A DNA stretch of 9,570 bases, taken from Planctomycetaceae bacterium (GTDB lineage Bacteria > Planctomycetota > Planctomycetia > Planctomycetales > Planctomycetaceae). Below are positions 1 to 7,835 of this stretch, one piece after another (the first letter of the stretch is position 1; the number at the start of each line of letters is the position of its first letter). The position numbers and the translations under genes were made by a program. The stretch covers positions 13,983 to 23,552 of the forward strand of contig DOCI01000173.1 in NCBI GenBank assembly GCA_003503535.1, read 5' to 3'. The notes under the pieces are model-generated. The model was given only the letters and a program-made list of their open reading frames with translations. It was not told the DNA's origin and searched no databases.

Positions 1-843
1 TATCTGGGTGAGACAGCCGCGTTCGATGCGGCAGTGGGAGTAATCCTGAAGCAACTCGAAGAAAAAGGACTGGCAGAGAATACACTGGTTGTTATCAGTG
101 GCGATCACGGAGCTCCCGGATTTCCTTACGGGAAATGTAATCTCTACGACTTCGGTACCAATGTCGCATTAATTGCCAAATGGCCCGGACACATCCCTGA
201 AAATCGAGTCGTCACCGACTTCACGACATTGATGGATCTGGCTCCGACATTCCTGGAAGCTGGTCAAGTCGATGTGCCGGAAGTGATGACTGGAAAATCT
301 CTGCTGCCTGTGATGACGAGCACTGAATCTGGCCGAATTGATCCGACACGAAATCAGGCTGTTACTGGTCGAGAGCGACATGTCGCCAAAGCTCGACAGG
401 GAAATCTGCCCTATCCCCAACGCGCGATTCGCACGGATGACTACTTATATATCATTAACTTCGCTGCAAATCGCTGGCCAATGGGCGATCCCGGACAGGT
501 CGACAGTGAAACTCTTCCAACGACTGATCAGCTGACCAACGAAACCTTCGTGGCATTCAGCGATATGGATGCCAGTCCCACAAAAGCCTGGATTATCGAA
601 CACCGCAACGAACCGCATGTCAAACCTTATTACGATTATGCGTTCGCCAGACGACCAGGCGAAGAGCTTTATATCCTCAAAGACGATCCCGATCAAATTC
701 ACAATGTGGCCGGGCAGGTCCAATATGCGGACATTCAAAAGCAATTGCATCAACAACTGTTGAGCGTGCTCGAATCGACCAATGATCCTCGTGTGGTCGA
801 TGACGGCCGTACCTTTGAAAATCCGCCTTTTGCTGGCGAATAA
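1..843 (+). CDS. Sulfatase, C-terminal part (5' truncated by window edge)
   Basis: The frame is open from the first base to a TAA at 841-843, giving 280 residues with no start in the window. The GTG at 34 is internal, because the family sequence continues upstream of it. The segment near residues 30-36 (VVISGDHG) is the late metal-binding strand of the sulfatase alkaline-phosphatase-like fold, where Asp and His/Asn bind calcium. It is followed by a conserved Lys-containing stretch ([20 protein letters not shown]) and the [13 protein letters not shown] helix typical of family S1 sulfatases. The tail ([19 protein letters not shown]) is the usual closing block of planctomycete sulfatases. The catalytic Cys/Ser-x-Pro-x-Arg site that becomes formylglycine lies upstream of the window, so activity and signal peptide cannot be judged. 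The likely role is removal of sulfate esters from polysaccharides or glycosaminoglycans. The substrate cannot be assigned. Confidence 0.9.
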   Translation, partial: YLGETAAFDAAVGVILKQLEEKGLAENTLVVISGDHGAPGFPYGKCNLYDFGTNVALIAKWPGHIPENRVVTDFTTLMDLAPTFLEAGQVDVPEVMTGKSLLPVMTSTESGRIDPTRNQAVTGRERHVAKARQGNLPYPQRAIRTDDYLYIINFAANRWPMGDPGQVDSETLPTTDQLTNETFVAFSDMDASPTKAWIIEHRNEPHVKPYYDYAFARRPGEELYILKDDPDQIHNVAGQVQYADIQKQLHQQLLSVLESTNDPRVVDDGRTFENPPFAGE

Positions 844-893
844 CTTACATCAATAACATTTAACACACCTATTTTATATTACGGAACTGAATC

Positions 894-1787
894 ATGAGTA
901 TTCTTGTCGATCATGACACACGGATTATTACACAGGGAATCACCGGCAAAGCTGGTCTGTTTCACTCCCAACAGTGTCGGGCGTATGCAGAGGAATGTCG
1001 TCCTGGCGAAGAGGTGATGGTCGGTGGTGTCACTCCCGGCAAAGGTGGTCAGGAGATCGATGGTTTTCCTGTCTTTAACACAGTTCGAGATGCGGTCGAG
1101 GCGACTGGTGCGAACACGTCTCTGATCTTTGTGCCTCCTCCATTCTGTGCTGATGCAATTCTCGAAGCCGCAGATGCGGGGATCGAATTGATCGTCGCGA
1201 TCACTGAAGGAGTTCCCGTACTGGACATGGCTCGCGTGAGTCGAAAATTAATGGATTATCCTTGCACATTGATCGGCCCCAACTGTCCAGGAATCATTAC
1301 ACCAGGCGTTGCGAAAATCGGAATTATGCCGGGCTATATTCACACGCCGGGGAAAATCGGTTTGATCAGTAAGTCAGGCACACTTACTTACGAAGCGACG
1401 TGGCAGTTGGGAAATCTTGGTATGGGACAATCGACCGCGATCGGAATTGGTGGCGATCCGATCATCGGTACTTCATTCATCGACCTGCTCGATATGTTCG
1501 AGGACGATCCAGATACCGAAGCGATTCTGATGATCGGCGAAATTGGCGGAACGGCTGAAATCGATGCGGCTGAATATATCCGCGAGCACATTTCCAAACC
1601 TGTCGGAGCCTTCATTGCCGGCAAAACCGCCCCTCCGGGCAAACGTATGGGACATGCCGGTGCAATTATTTCGGGAGGGAAGGGGACTGCCGACGAGAAA
1701 ATCGAAGCCCTCGAAGCTGCTGGAGTCGTCGTCGCTCAGAGCCCTGCCGATATGGGAGCAGCCGTCAAACGCGCGATGGAACAGTAA
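894..1787 (+). CDS. sucD: Succinyl-CoA synthetase (ADP/GDP-forming), alpha subunit
   Basis: This is the alpha subunit of the TCA-cycle enzyme that interconverts succinyl-CoA and succinate with substrate-level phosphorylation. It is 297 residues, about the usual family length. The N-terminal CoA-binding Rossmann domain has GITGKAG at residues 15-21 and [10 protein letters not shown] at 43-52. GPNCPGII follows at 128-135, and [10 protein letters not shown] at 158-167 begins the ligase domain. The phosphorylated histidine is His254, in GHAGAI at 253-258. All key residues are present, so it should be functional with a beta subunit (SucC). sucC normally lies directly upstream, but here the upstream gene is a sulfatase 50 bp away. 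A TATATT at 875-880 could be a -10 box, but I find no good -35. The region before the ATG has only a weak GGA-type ribosome site. Confidence 0.96.
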   Translation: MSILVDHDTRIITQGITGKAGLFHSQQCRAYAEECRPGEEVMVGGVTPGKGGQEIDGFPVFNTVRDAVEATGANTSLIFVPPPFCADAILEAADAGIELIVAITEGVPVLDMARVSRKLMDYPCTLIGPNCPGIITPGVAKIGIMPGYIHTPGKIGLISKSGTLTYEATWQLGNLGMGQSTAIGIGGDPIIGTSFIDLLDMFEDDPDTEAILMIGEIGGTAEIDAAEYIREHISKPVGAFIAGKTAPPGKRMGHAGAIISGGKGTADEKIEALEAAGVVVAQSPADMGAAVKRAMEQ

Positions 1788-1806
1788 GCAGTCGTTGTCG
1801 TTGAAG

Positions 1807-1832
1807 GTTGGGTTAGCGAAGCGTAACCCAAC
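1807..1832 (+). repeat. REP-like palindrome 1 (9-bp stem, 8-nt loop)
   Basis: A perfect inverted repeat has the arm GTTGGGTTA at 1807-1815 and its complement TAACCCAAC at 1824-1832, around the loop GCGAAGCG. It starts 19 bp after the sucD stop. The arm-loop pattern (GGGTTAGCGAAGCGTAACCC) resembles short intergenic palindromes scattered through many bacterial genomes; that comparison is from memory. No run of T follows, so a plain intrinsic terminator is unlikely. It may still stabilise the 3' end of the sucD transcript or act as a terminator for both strands. Confidence 0.75.
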
Positions 1833-1848
1833 AATAACTTGCCTAAAA

Positions 1849-1871
1849 CACTGCTGGGAAAACCAGCAGTG
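1849..1871 (+). repeat. REP-like palindrome 2 (9-bp stem, 5-nt loop)
   Basis: A second perfect inverted repeat has CACTGCTGG at 1849-1857 and CCAGCAGTG at 1863-1871 around a GAAAA loop. It lies 16 bp after palindrome 1 and is unrelated to it in sequence. No T-run follows. Similar CTGCTGG/CCAGCAG hairpins are, as I recall, frequent between planctomycete genes; a genome-wide count was not possible here. The pair may act as a compound repeat or as an RNA-end structure between sucD and the next gene. Confidence 0.75.
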
Positions 1872-1921
1872 GCTCACATCAAGCGACATTTCGAGTAAGA
1901 CACACATCCGGGAGAAGAGCG

Positions 1922-2677
1922 ATGAAAATTATCTCATCTGAAACAAAACTGTTGCGATTGCAAGTTGTAATTGCGATGTTGCTTTTTCTGCTGACGACAA
2001 GTGGACTTAATGCGGAAGATAAAGAGATTCATTCAGCTGCGATTACTGGCAATGAGCCGGGATTTCGAGATTTGACAGCAGACGACTTTGTAAATGTCAA
2101 TTGTGCGGAGGATACCTGGCAATGGAAAGAGGGCACCCTCTATTGCACAGGAATACCGACCGGCGTCTTACGCACAAAGAAGCACTTCACGAATTGTGAA
2201 ATCGTTGCAGAGTGGTGTCATCGAAAACCGGGAGGGAATTCGGGAATCTTTCTGTGGGCGACTGATGAATCGATCGAGAAGTTGACCAGTGCAGGAAAGC
2301 CAGGTTTACCGCACGGAGTCGAGGTTCAGATACTCGATCTGGATTACGGGCCGCAATACGAAGCACGGACTGGGAAAAAAGGAGACTGGTTCACCTCACA
2401 CGGAGATATCTTTCCGGTTGGCGTCACGAAGATGACATTGTTCGAGCCTCTTTCCCCGAATGGTAGCCGGAGTTTTCCGTCAGAGAATCGCAGCCGCGGG
2501 GATAATGAGTGGAATCATTATTACGTGCGAGCGATTAATGGAGAGGTCCGTTTGTGGGTGAACGGTGGCGAAGTTTCCGGGGGAAAAGATTGTCAGCCCG
2601 CTTCTGGATATATCTGTCTGGAATCCGAAGGGGCTCCGATTGAGTTTCGGAAATTACGAATCCGGGAATTGCCGTAA
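1922..2677 (+). CDS. Secreted DUF1080 / 3-keto-disaccharide hydrolase family protein
   Basis: The protein has 251 residues. A basic start and a hydrophobic stretch at about 13-26 are followed by a likely signal peptidase I site after LNA (residue 31), so it should be exported. The rest is a single DUF1080 (PF06439) concanavalin-like beta-sandwich. Recognisable blocks are WQWKEGTLYCTG (67-77), LRTKKHFTNCEIVAEW (83-98), GGNSGIFLW (104-112), HGVEVQILD (131-139), HGDIFP (160-165), WNHYYVRAINGEVRLWVNG (197-215) and the terminal GYICLESEGAPIEFRKLRI (229-247). Some family members cleave 3-keto-glycosides; many have no known substrate, so the exact reaction is unassigned. GGGAG at 1910-1914, 7 nt before the ATG, is a good ribosome site and supports this start. 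The sulfatase nearby fits a role in polysaccharide use, but palindromes and sucD separate the two genes. Confidence 0.88.
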   Translation: MKIISSETKLLRLQVVIAMLLFLLTTSGLNAEDKEIHSAAITGNEPGFRDLTADDFVNVNCAEDTWQWKEGTLYCTGIPTGVLRTKKHFTNCEIVAEWCHRKPGGNSGIFLWATDESIEKLTSAGKPGLPHGVEVQILDLDYGPQYEARTGKKGDWFTSHGDIFPVGVTKMTLFEPLSPNGSRSFPSENRSRGDNEWNHYYVRAINGEVRLWVNGGEVSGGKDCQPASGYICLESEGAPIEFRKLRIRELP

Positions 2678-2679
2678 GC

Positions 2680-2720
2680 CAGTCAAAAAATTCCTGACTG
2701 ACTCAAAATGCGACATTTTG
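2680..2720 (+). repeat. Two small hairpins downstream of the DUF1080 gene
   Basis: Hairpin one pairs CAGTCA at 2680-2685 with TGACTG at 2695-2700 (6 bp, 9-nt loop). Hairpin two pairs CAAAATG at 2704-2710 with CATTTTG at 2714-2720 (7 bp, 3-nt loop). Both are perfect and begin 2 bp after the stop codon. There is no T-run after either, so a canonical rho-independent terminator is not shown. They may protect the transcript's 3' end or be dispersed intergenic repeats. Confidence 0.55.
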
Positions 2721-2726
2721 GCTTGG

Positions 2727-2755
2727 TTTGCACCTTCGTTGATTGCTTCTATACT
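2727..2755 (+). promoter_or_regulatory. Candidate sigma70-like promoter for sdhCAB
   Basis: TTTGCA at 2727-2732 (4 of 6 matches to the -35 consensus) is followed, 17 bp later, by TATACT at 2750-2755 (5 of 6 to the -10). An overlapping alternative is TTGATT at 2739-2744 with TATAGC at 2763-2768. Either would start transcription about 80-90 nt before sdhC, after the DUF1080 gene and its hairpins. This is a pattern match only. Confidence 0.4.
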
Positions 2756-2849
2756 AACCTGTTATAGCGAGTGAAACATCGTCTGAGAATCACTCGTTGT
2801 CAATCCACTTAATACACATCCACTCCTCTCAATCGAATCGCTAACGACC

Positions 2850-3671
2850 ATGGCCTGGGTAACCGACGCTATTAAATCCTCGATTGGCAAGAAATTACTA
2901 ATGGCCTGCACAGGCTTTCTGCTGTGCGGCTTCCTGGTCATGCATTTGCTCGGCAACCTGCTGATGTATGTCGGTCCAGATACATATAACACCTACGCTC
3001 ATACGCTGCATTCTCAGGAAATGCTGATTAAGGTCGCAGAGTTTGGTCTATTGATACTGTTTGCCATTCATATCTGGCTCGGGTTTGAAACGAACCTGGA
3101 AAACCGGGAGTCTCGCAAGAAACGCTACGCGGTTAAAAAGTCGAAAATCCCAGATCGTAAAGTCCCCTATTTTATCTCTCCAGAAAATTACATGCTGTTT
3201 ACGGGTGTGATTGTCTTTATCTTCCTGTTAATCCACCTGGGTGATTTTACTTTCAACATCACGATGCCTGATAAAATTGAAGGCCGAGAACCATTTGATA
3301 AAGCAATGATCATCATGCGGTCTCCGCTCTCAGCCATCAGTTATATTATCGGTGTTCTGTTGCTCGGTTGGCACTTGTCTCATGGAGTAACGAGCATGTT
3401 TCAAACGCTCGGTCTGAAACATCCCAAGTACGATCCACTAACAAAAACAATTGGACCTGTCTTCGCGATTATTATTGCAGTTGGTTTTGCCAGCTTTCCA
3501 ATTTACGCCTGGCTGAGTCCTTACGATCCTTACGCTACTCCCGATATTGAAGAACATCAGGAGAAATTACATTCAAAATCGCTTTCTGATTTGAAAGCTC
3601 CACTCTGCATTTTTACACCTGCGACGATAGAGCCTCATTCCGGTTGGGCGAAAACGATCAATCGCGTTTAA
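2850..3671 (+). CDS. sdhC: Succinate dehydrogenase cytochrome b subunit (B-type SdhC)
   Basis: This is the membrane anchor of succinate:quinone oxidoreductase; it binds heme b and passes electrons from SdhB to quinone. Five hydrophobic segments are visible, at roughly 16-40, 62-80, 114-132, 158-176 and 202-222, as in the single-subunit B-type anchors of Bacillus and Wolinella. No separate sdhD is present, as expected for that type. Candidate heme ligands are His32, His74, His129 and His175 (or His178), one in each of the first four helices. This arrangement implies two hemes. The 42-residue spacing of the first two matches the Bacillus subtilis pattern as I recall it. The protein is 273 residues, longer than the roughly 200-250 usual, because of a soluble, charged tail after about residue 224. 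No Shine-Dalgarno precedes the ATG. sdhA follows after 62 bp. Confidence 0.93.
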   Translation: MAWVTDAIKSSIGKKLLMACTGFLLCGFLVMHLLGNLLMYVGPDTYNTYAHTLHSQEMLIKVAEFGLLILFAIHIWLGFETNLENRESRKKRYAVKKSKIPDRKVPYFISPENYMLFTGVIVFIFLLIHLGDFTFNITMPDKIEGREPFDKAMIIMRSPLSAISYIIGVLLLGWHLSHGVTSMFQTLGLKHPKYDPLTKTIGPVFAIIIAVGFASFPIYAWLSPYDPYATPDIEEHQEKLHSKSLSDLKAPLCIFTPATIEPHSGWAKTINRV

Positions 3672-3733
3672 CACAATTTTGATCAGCTCTGTATCATTGC
3701 AATTTTTTTATTCCATCTGGATTACATGAAATC

Positions 3734-5650
3734 ATGTCCCTGTTGCAATCCAACGTTCCCGAAGGTCCCATCGCCGAAAAGTGGACCCGACATAAAAACG
3801 AACTGAAACTTGTTGCTCCGAACAACAAGCGAAAGTACGAAATCCTTGTCATCGGCACAGGTCTCGCCGGAGCCTCAGCCGCGGCTTCTCTGGGGGAACT
3901 GGGATATAACGTCAAGACATTCTGCTATCAGGATTCCGCTCGTCGTGCACACAGCATCGCGGCTCAGGGTGGAATCAATGCGGCTAAGAATTATCCCAAC
4001 GATGGCGATTCCGTATGGCGGCTGTTCTACGATACCGTCAAAGGGGGCGACTATCGTTCGCGTGAAGCTAATGTTTATCGGTTAGCGGAAGTCTCAGCCA
4101 ACATCATTGATCAATGTGTTGCCCAGGGGGTCCCTTTCGCCCGTGAATATGGCGGATTACTGGCCAACCGCACCTTCGGAGGGGCTCAGGTTTCGCGAAC
4201 CTTCTATGCTCGCGGCCAAACTGGTCAGCAATTATTGCTCGGTGCTTACTCGGCTTTAATGCGTCAGGTCAATAAAGGCAAAGTTCAGAATTTTGCACGT
4301 CGTGAAATGCTCGATCTGGTCAACATCGACGGTAATGCCCGGGGTGTAATTGTCCGTAACATGGTGACTGGCAAACTCGAACGCTATGTTGGTGATGCCG
4401 TTCTACTTTGTACGGGTGGATATGGAAACGCCTACTACCTGTCTACAAACGCCATGGGCTGCAATGTGACGGCTGCCTGGCGATGTTACAAACGGGGAGC
4501 CTACTACGCCAATCCCTGTTACACACAGATTCATCCAACGTGCATTCCCGTTTCCGGCGACTACCAGTCAAAACTGACATTGATGAGCGAATCGCTGCGG
4601 AACGATGGTCGCGTCTGGGTTCCGAAAGATGTAAACGACAAACGATCCCCCGAGCAAATTCCGGAAGCAGATCGTGATTACTATCTCGAACGTCGTTATC
4701 CGGCATTCGGAAACATGGTGCCACGCGACGTCGCTTCCCGAGCCGCCAAAGAACGTTGCGATGAAGGTTTCGGGGTGAATGAATCGGGCAGGGCAGTCTA
4801 TCTCGATTTCAAGCGGGCCATTGCCGAACAGGGACAAAAGGCCATTGAAGCCAAGTACGGCAACCTGTTCCACATGTATCGCAAGATTACAAATGAAAAT
4901 CCCTACGAAGTGCCAATGAAAATTTACCCTGCCGTGCATTATACGATGGGCGGATTGTGGGTGGACTACAATCTGCAAAGCACAATTCCTGGTCTGTACG
5001 TTCTGGGTGAAGCGAACTTCTCCGATCATGGAGCGAACCGACTTGGAGCCTCGGCTTTGATGCAGGGACTGGCCGATGGGTATTTCGTCGCTCCTTATAC
5101 TGTTGGTCATCATCTGGCATCAAACAAATTGGAAAAAGTAGACACGAACAATCCTGCTTTCGAGCAGGTCGAATCGGAAGTACAGGGCAGGATCGATAAA
5201 TTCCTCTCGATTAATGGTTCTCGTTCAGTAGACAGTTTCCATCGCGAACTCGGTTTAGTCATGTGGGACAACTGTGGCATGGCCCGTAATGCAGCTGGTT
5301 TGCAGGCGGCTATCGAAAAAATCCAGAGTATCCGCTGGGAGTTCTGGGAAAATGTCCATGTGACGGGTTCCGGACATCAACTCAACATGGAACTTGAAAA
5401 AGCAGGACGTGTCGCTGACTTCCTGGAATTCGGCGAACTTCTCGCACGTGATGCTTTGGCACGTGAAGAATCGTGTGGGGGCCACTTCCGGGAAGAACAT
5501 CAGACTCCAGAAAATGAAGCGAAAAGAGACGATGAGAACTTCGCACACGTAGCGGCCTGGGAATATCAGGGAGACGATGCTGAACCGACTCGTCATCAGG
5601 AAGAACTCAACTTCGAAAACGTCAAGCTGACACAAAGAAGTTACAAGTAA
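3734..5650 (+). CDS. sdhA: Succinate dehydrogenase flavoprotein subunit
   Basis: This subunit oxidises succinate to fumarate using covalently bound FAD. At 638 residues it matches B-type SdhA/FrdA. The dinucleotide fold is [12 protein letters not shown] at 39-50. His73 in [12 protein letters not shown] is the expected site of covalent FAD attachment. Active-site blocks are QIHPT at 265-269 (His267), PRDVASR at 330-336 (Arg331), HYTMGG at 402-407 (His402) and [10 protein letters not shown] at 433-442 (Arg436). The C-terminal ESCGGHFR at 579-586 is the version typical of non-classical B-type enzymes. All catalytic residues are present. The ATG at 3734 places the FAD fold about 38 residues in, which is normal. 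No Shine-Dalgarno is evident. A 147-bp gap with a large inverted repeat separates it from sdhB. Confidence 0.97.
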   Translation: MSLLQSNVPEGPIAEKWTRHKNELKLVAPNNKRKYEILVIGTGLAGASAAASLGELGYNVKTFCYQDSARRAHSIAAQGGINAAKNYPNDGDSVWRLFYDTVKGGDYRSREANVYRLAEVSANIIDQCVAQGVPFAREYGGLLANRTFGGAQVSRTFYARGQTGQQLLLGAYSALMRQVNKGKVQNFARREMLDLVNIDGNARGVIVRNMVTGKLERYVGDAVLLCTGGYGNAYYLSTNAMGCNVTAAWRCYKRGAYYANPCYTQIHPTCIPVSGDYQSKLTLMSESLRNDGRVWVPKDVNDKRSPEQIPEADRDYYLERRYPAFGNMVPRDVASRAAKERCDEGFGVNESGRAVYLDFKRAIAEQGQKAIEAKYGNLFHMYRKITNENPYEVPMKIYPAVHYTMGGLWVDYNLQSTIPGLYVLGEANFSDHGANRLGASALMQGLADGYFVAPYTVGHHLASNKLEKVDTNNPAFEQVESEVQGRIDKFLSINGSRSVDSFHRELGLVMWDNCGMARNAAGLQAAIEKIQSIRWEFWENVHVTGSGHQLNMELEKAGRVADFLEFGELLARDALAREESCGGHFREEHQTPENEAKRDDENFAHVAAWEYQGDDAEPTRHQEELNFENVKLTQRSYK

Positions 5651-5688
5651 CCAACACTGTTATTTCATTCATAATAATTTTATTGATC

Positions 5689-5786
5689 GAAAGCGGAAAC
5701 AGGAAAGCGGAAAGCCGAATTAAAGTTTCAGTGGCTGATTCTAAACTTCGGCTTTCCGCTTTCCGTCCTCGGCTTTCGTAAACTTC
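5689..5786 (+). repeat. Large inverted repeat with nested direct repeats between sdhA and sdhB
   Basis: A perfect 18-bp stem pairs 5702-5719 with 5747-5764. GTTT (5725-5728) and AAAC (5743-5746) extend it inward, across a 5-nt bulge, to a 14-nt loop. Direct repeats surround it: GAAAGCGGAAA at 5689-5699 and 5703-5713, TCGGCTTTC at 5748-5756 and 5769-5777, and TAAACTTC at 5742-5749 and 5779-5786. No T-run follows, so read-through into sdhB is expected. In RNA this would be a very stable hairpin between two subunits needed in equal amounts. It ends about 20 nt before the sdhB ribosome site. Possible roles are an RNase processing or stabilising element, partial attenuation, or a mobile intergenic repeat. 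Confidence 0.85.
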
Positions 5787-5797
5787 AGGATCTTGTC

Positions 5798-6550
5798 ATG
5801 AAACTGACACTCCACATCTGGCGACAGTCCAAGACGGAAACTAAGGGCGAGTTCAAAACTTACGAACTTCCTGATGTCTCTGAACACATGTCGTTTCTGG
5901 AGATGCTCGATGTTTTGAACGAAAAACTGATATCTCAGAACGAGGAACCGGTCGCATTCGATCACGATTGCCGTGAAGGGATTTGTGGTTCGTGCAGTAT
6001 GATGATTAACGGTCAGGCTCACGGTCCAGACCTCGAAACGACAGCCTGTCAGTTACATATGCGGAAATTTAAAGACGGGGACGATGTCTGGATTGAGCCT
6101 TGGCGAGCCGATGCGTTTCCAGTGTTAAAAGACCTGGTCGTTGATCGTTCTGCGTTTGATCGCATCATGCAGGCGGGGGCGTTTGTTTCCGTGAACACGG
6201 GCAATGCTCCTGATGCGAATTCCACGATTGTTCCCAAAATGAATGCTGATTTAGCATTTGATGCGGCCACCTGCATTGGCTGCGGAGCCTGTGTTGCGGC
6301 TTGCAAAAACGCATCGGCGATGCTATTCGTCTCTGCCAAAGTTTCCCAGTATGCACTTTTGCCCCAGGGAGACCCGGAACGTAAAACTCGTGTTTTGCGG
6401 ATGGTGGCCCAAATGGATAAAGAAGGTTTCGGAGGTTGTTCAAACACCAACGAATGCGAAGCGGCCTGTCCAGCGGGGATCAGTGTCAACAACATTGCTC
6501 GATTGAATCGCGAGTATTTCAAAGCGACATTGACCTCACGAGAATCCTAA
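5798..6550 (+). CDS. sdhB: Succinate dehydrogenase iron-sulfur subunit
   Basis: SdhB carries electrons from FAD in SdhA to the membrane anchor through three iron-sulfur clusters. It has 250 residues. The N-terminal ferredoxin-like domain has the 2Fe-2S ligands Cys58, Cys63, Cys66 and Cys84 (CREGICGSC at 58-66). The C-terminal domain has [11 protein letters not shown] at 159-169 and [12 protein letters not shown] at 214-225; together these provide the Cys ligands of the 4Fe-4S and 3Fe-4S clusters. All expected cysteines are present, and the sequence style matches B-type (non-classical) enzymes, consistent with the SdhC seen here. AGGA at 5787-5790, 7 nt before the ATG, supports the start. It is the last sdh gene; gcvT begins 67 bp after its stop. 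Confidence 0.97.
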   Translation: MKLTLHIWRQSKTETKGEFKTYELPDVSEHMSFLEMLDVLNEKLISQNEEPVAFDHDCREGICGSCSMMINGQAHGPDLETTACQLHMRKFKDGDDVWIEPWRADAFPVLKDLVVDRSAFDRIMQAGAFVSVNTGNAPDANSTIVPKMNADLAFDAATCIGCGACVAACKNASAMLFVSAKVSQYALLPQGDPERKTRVLRMVAQMDKEGFGGCSNTNECEAACPAGISVNNIARLNREYFKATLTSRES

Positions 6551-6617
6551 TCGCGTAGGGTACGCTTTTCGCACCAAACGATAAGACACAGCAGATCAAT
6601 TATATTTGACGAATGAG

Positions 6618-7715
6618 ATGCAGATGAAGACTTCTTTGATCGAATGGCATCGCGCTCATCAGGCTCGGCTCGTCGAATTTGCTGGCTGGGAAATGCCCAT
6701 TCAGTACACGACCATCGTAGAAGAACATCATGCTGTGCGTCGTGAGGCAGGGTTGTTCGATATTTCCCATATGGGGCGACTCTACATTCGGGGAGGCGAT
6801 GCAGAATCCTTTTTGAATTGGGTCGTCACGATCGATGTTTCGCGGCTCTCGCCAGGACGAATCCGCTATGCCCTGGCAACGAACGAGCAGGGGGGAATTC
6901 GAGATGATGTTCTCGTATACCGCCTGGAGAATGAATTTCTTGTCGTAGTTAATGCCTCGAATCGGGAAAAGATTGTCGAGTTCTGGAATACTCAATCCCA
7001 GAAATTTTCCGATGTGCAGATCGATGACCAAACTCTAGAGACATCCATGATTGCCGTTCAGGGCCCCAAGGCTGTCGACATCATTCGTCAGGATTTTCCA
7101 CAAGCAGCTGATTTGAAGTATTACCATTCGGTTCAGGAATCAGGGCAGGGGGGAGATTTTCTGATTAGCCGGACCGGATACACAGGAGAAGATGGCTTTG
7201 AATTCATCGGCTCCCCTGACGAAATCAACGCAATCTGGTCTCATTTTTATGAGCAGAATCAGCCAACACTGCAGGCCTGCGGGTTAGGATGTCGGGATAC
7301 TTTGCGACTTGAAGCCGGTATGCCGCTCTATGGTCACGAGCTCTCAGAAACAATTGATCCTCTTTCTGCTGGGTTGAAATTCGCAGTCTCACTTAAAAAA
7401 GATAGTTTCCTGGGGCAGAAACAGATTGTGGCAAAGTCCGAAGAGGGGTTAGAGAAACAGCGGGTCGGACTGGAGTTGGAAGGGCGTCGAATCGCCCGGG
7501 AAGGAGCGACGGTCGAAACTGCGGATGGGCAAACGATAGGGGAAGTGACATCAGGTACATTCTCGCCAACCCTCGAAAAATCGATAGCCATGGCTTATGT
7601 GCCCTCACAGTCAGCTGTAATCGGTACAAAGCTCCTGATTAATATACGCGGTAAAACTCACCCTGCTATCGTGACATCTCTCCCGTTCTATCAAAGATCA
7701 CCTGTCACGGGATAA
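6618..7715 (+). CDS. gcvT: Glycine cleavage system T protein (aminomethyltransferase)
   Basis: GcvT transfers the methylene group from the aminomethyl-lipoyl H protein to tetrahydrofolate, releasing ammonia. From the ATG at 6618 it is 365 residues, normal for the family. A second ATG at 6624 is equally possible, and a TTG at 6606 is in frame but less likely, because family members start close to the TSLIEWHRAHQARLVEFAGW block. Signatures are EMPIQY (25-30), GLFDISHMGR (45-54), the folate-site Asp pair in GGIRDDVLVYR (92-102) and VNASNREK (111-118). Later come SRTGYTGEDGFE and RDTLRLEAGMPLYGHEL, then the C-terminal barrel with GEVTSGTFSPTLEKSIAMAYVP. The YgfZ-type KGCYxGQE motif is absent, which favours true GcvT. 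The other glycine-cleavage genes (gcvH, gcvP) are not in the window. It may share the sdh transcript. Confidence 0.94.
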   Translation: MQMKTSLIEWHRAHQARLVEFAGWEMPIQYTTIVEEHHAVRREAGLFDISHMGRLYIRGGDAESFLNWVVTIDVSRLSPGRIRYALATNEQGGIRDDVLVYRLENEFLVVVNASNREKIVEFWNTQSQKFSDVQIDDQTLETSMIAVQGPKAVDIIRQDFPQAADLKYYHSVQESGQGGDFLISRTGYTGEDGFEFIGSPDEINAIWSHFYEQNQPTLQACGLGCRDTLRLEAGMPLYGHELSETIDPLSAGLKFAVSLKKDSFLGQKQIVAKSEEGLEKQRVGLELEGRRIAREGATVETADGQTIGEVTSGTFSPTLEKSIAMAYVPSQSAVIGTKLLINIRGKTHPAIVTSLPFYQRSPVTG

Positions 7716-7724
7716 AGACTTGCT

Positions 7725-7752
7725 AAAGCTTATTTTTTAGGAAATAATCTTT
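7725..7752 (+). terminator. Possible weak terminator hairpin after gcvT
   Basis: Bases 7725-7735 can pair with 7742-7752 with a single mismatch (C7729 opposite T7748), making an AT-rich 11-position stem around a 6-nt loop. It begins 10 bp after the gcvT stop. The T-run lies inside the structure instead of after it, and only a few T residues follow. Termination is therefore plausible but not well supported. A TATACT just downstream at 7760-7765 could be a -10 box for the next gene, but no good -35 precedes it. Confidence 0.3.
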
Positions 7753-7770
7753 TAACTCGTATACTGAACA

Positions 7771-7792
7771 TCAGAAACGGTATTGTTTCTGA
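7771..7792 (+). repeat. Perfect 8-bp hairpin upstream of the SDR gene
   Basis: TCAGAAAC at 7771-7778 pairs exactly with GTTTCTGA at 7785-7792 around a 6-nt loop. It lies 43 bp before the SDR start codon. If the TATACT at 7760-7765 is a real -10 box, the hairpin would sit at the very 5' end of the transcript, where it could stabilise the RNA. It could equally be an operator-like dyad. No T-run follows. Confidence 0.45.
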
Positions 7793-7835
7793 AATTCAAT
7801 AAATCATCCCGCTCAATTCTTTCGACTCCCGCACC

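Noticed and set aside
34..36. GTG at 34 as a real start of the sulfatase
   Set aside because: The upstream codons in frame continue the sulfatase-like sequence, and the catalytic N-terminal domain must lie to the left of the window.
1473..1907. 144-residue - strand frame over sucD and the downstream palindromes
   Set aside because: It is antisense to conserved sucD sequence and reads through the palindromes; no family features or ribosome site.
4568..5113. 181-residue open frame antisense to sdhA
   Set aside because: It lies wholly inside a well-supported sdhA, has no recognisable domain, and is explained as a shadow of the codon usage in the sense gene.
6606..6608. TTG as the gcvT start
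   Set aside because: Two in-frame ATG codons at 6618 and 6624 fit the family N-terminus better, and no ribosome site precedes the TTG.
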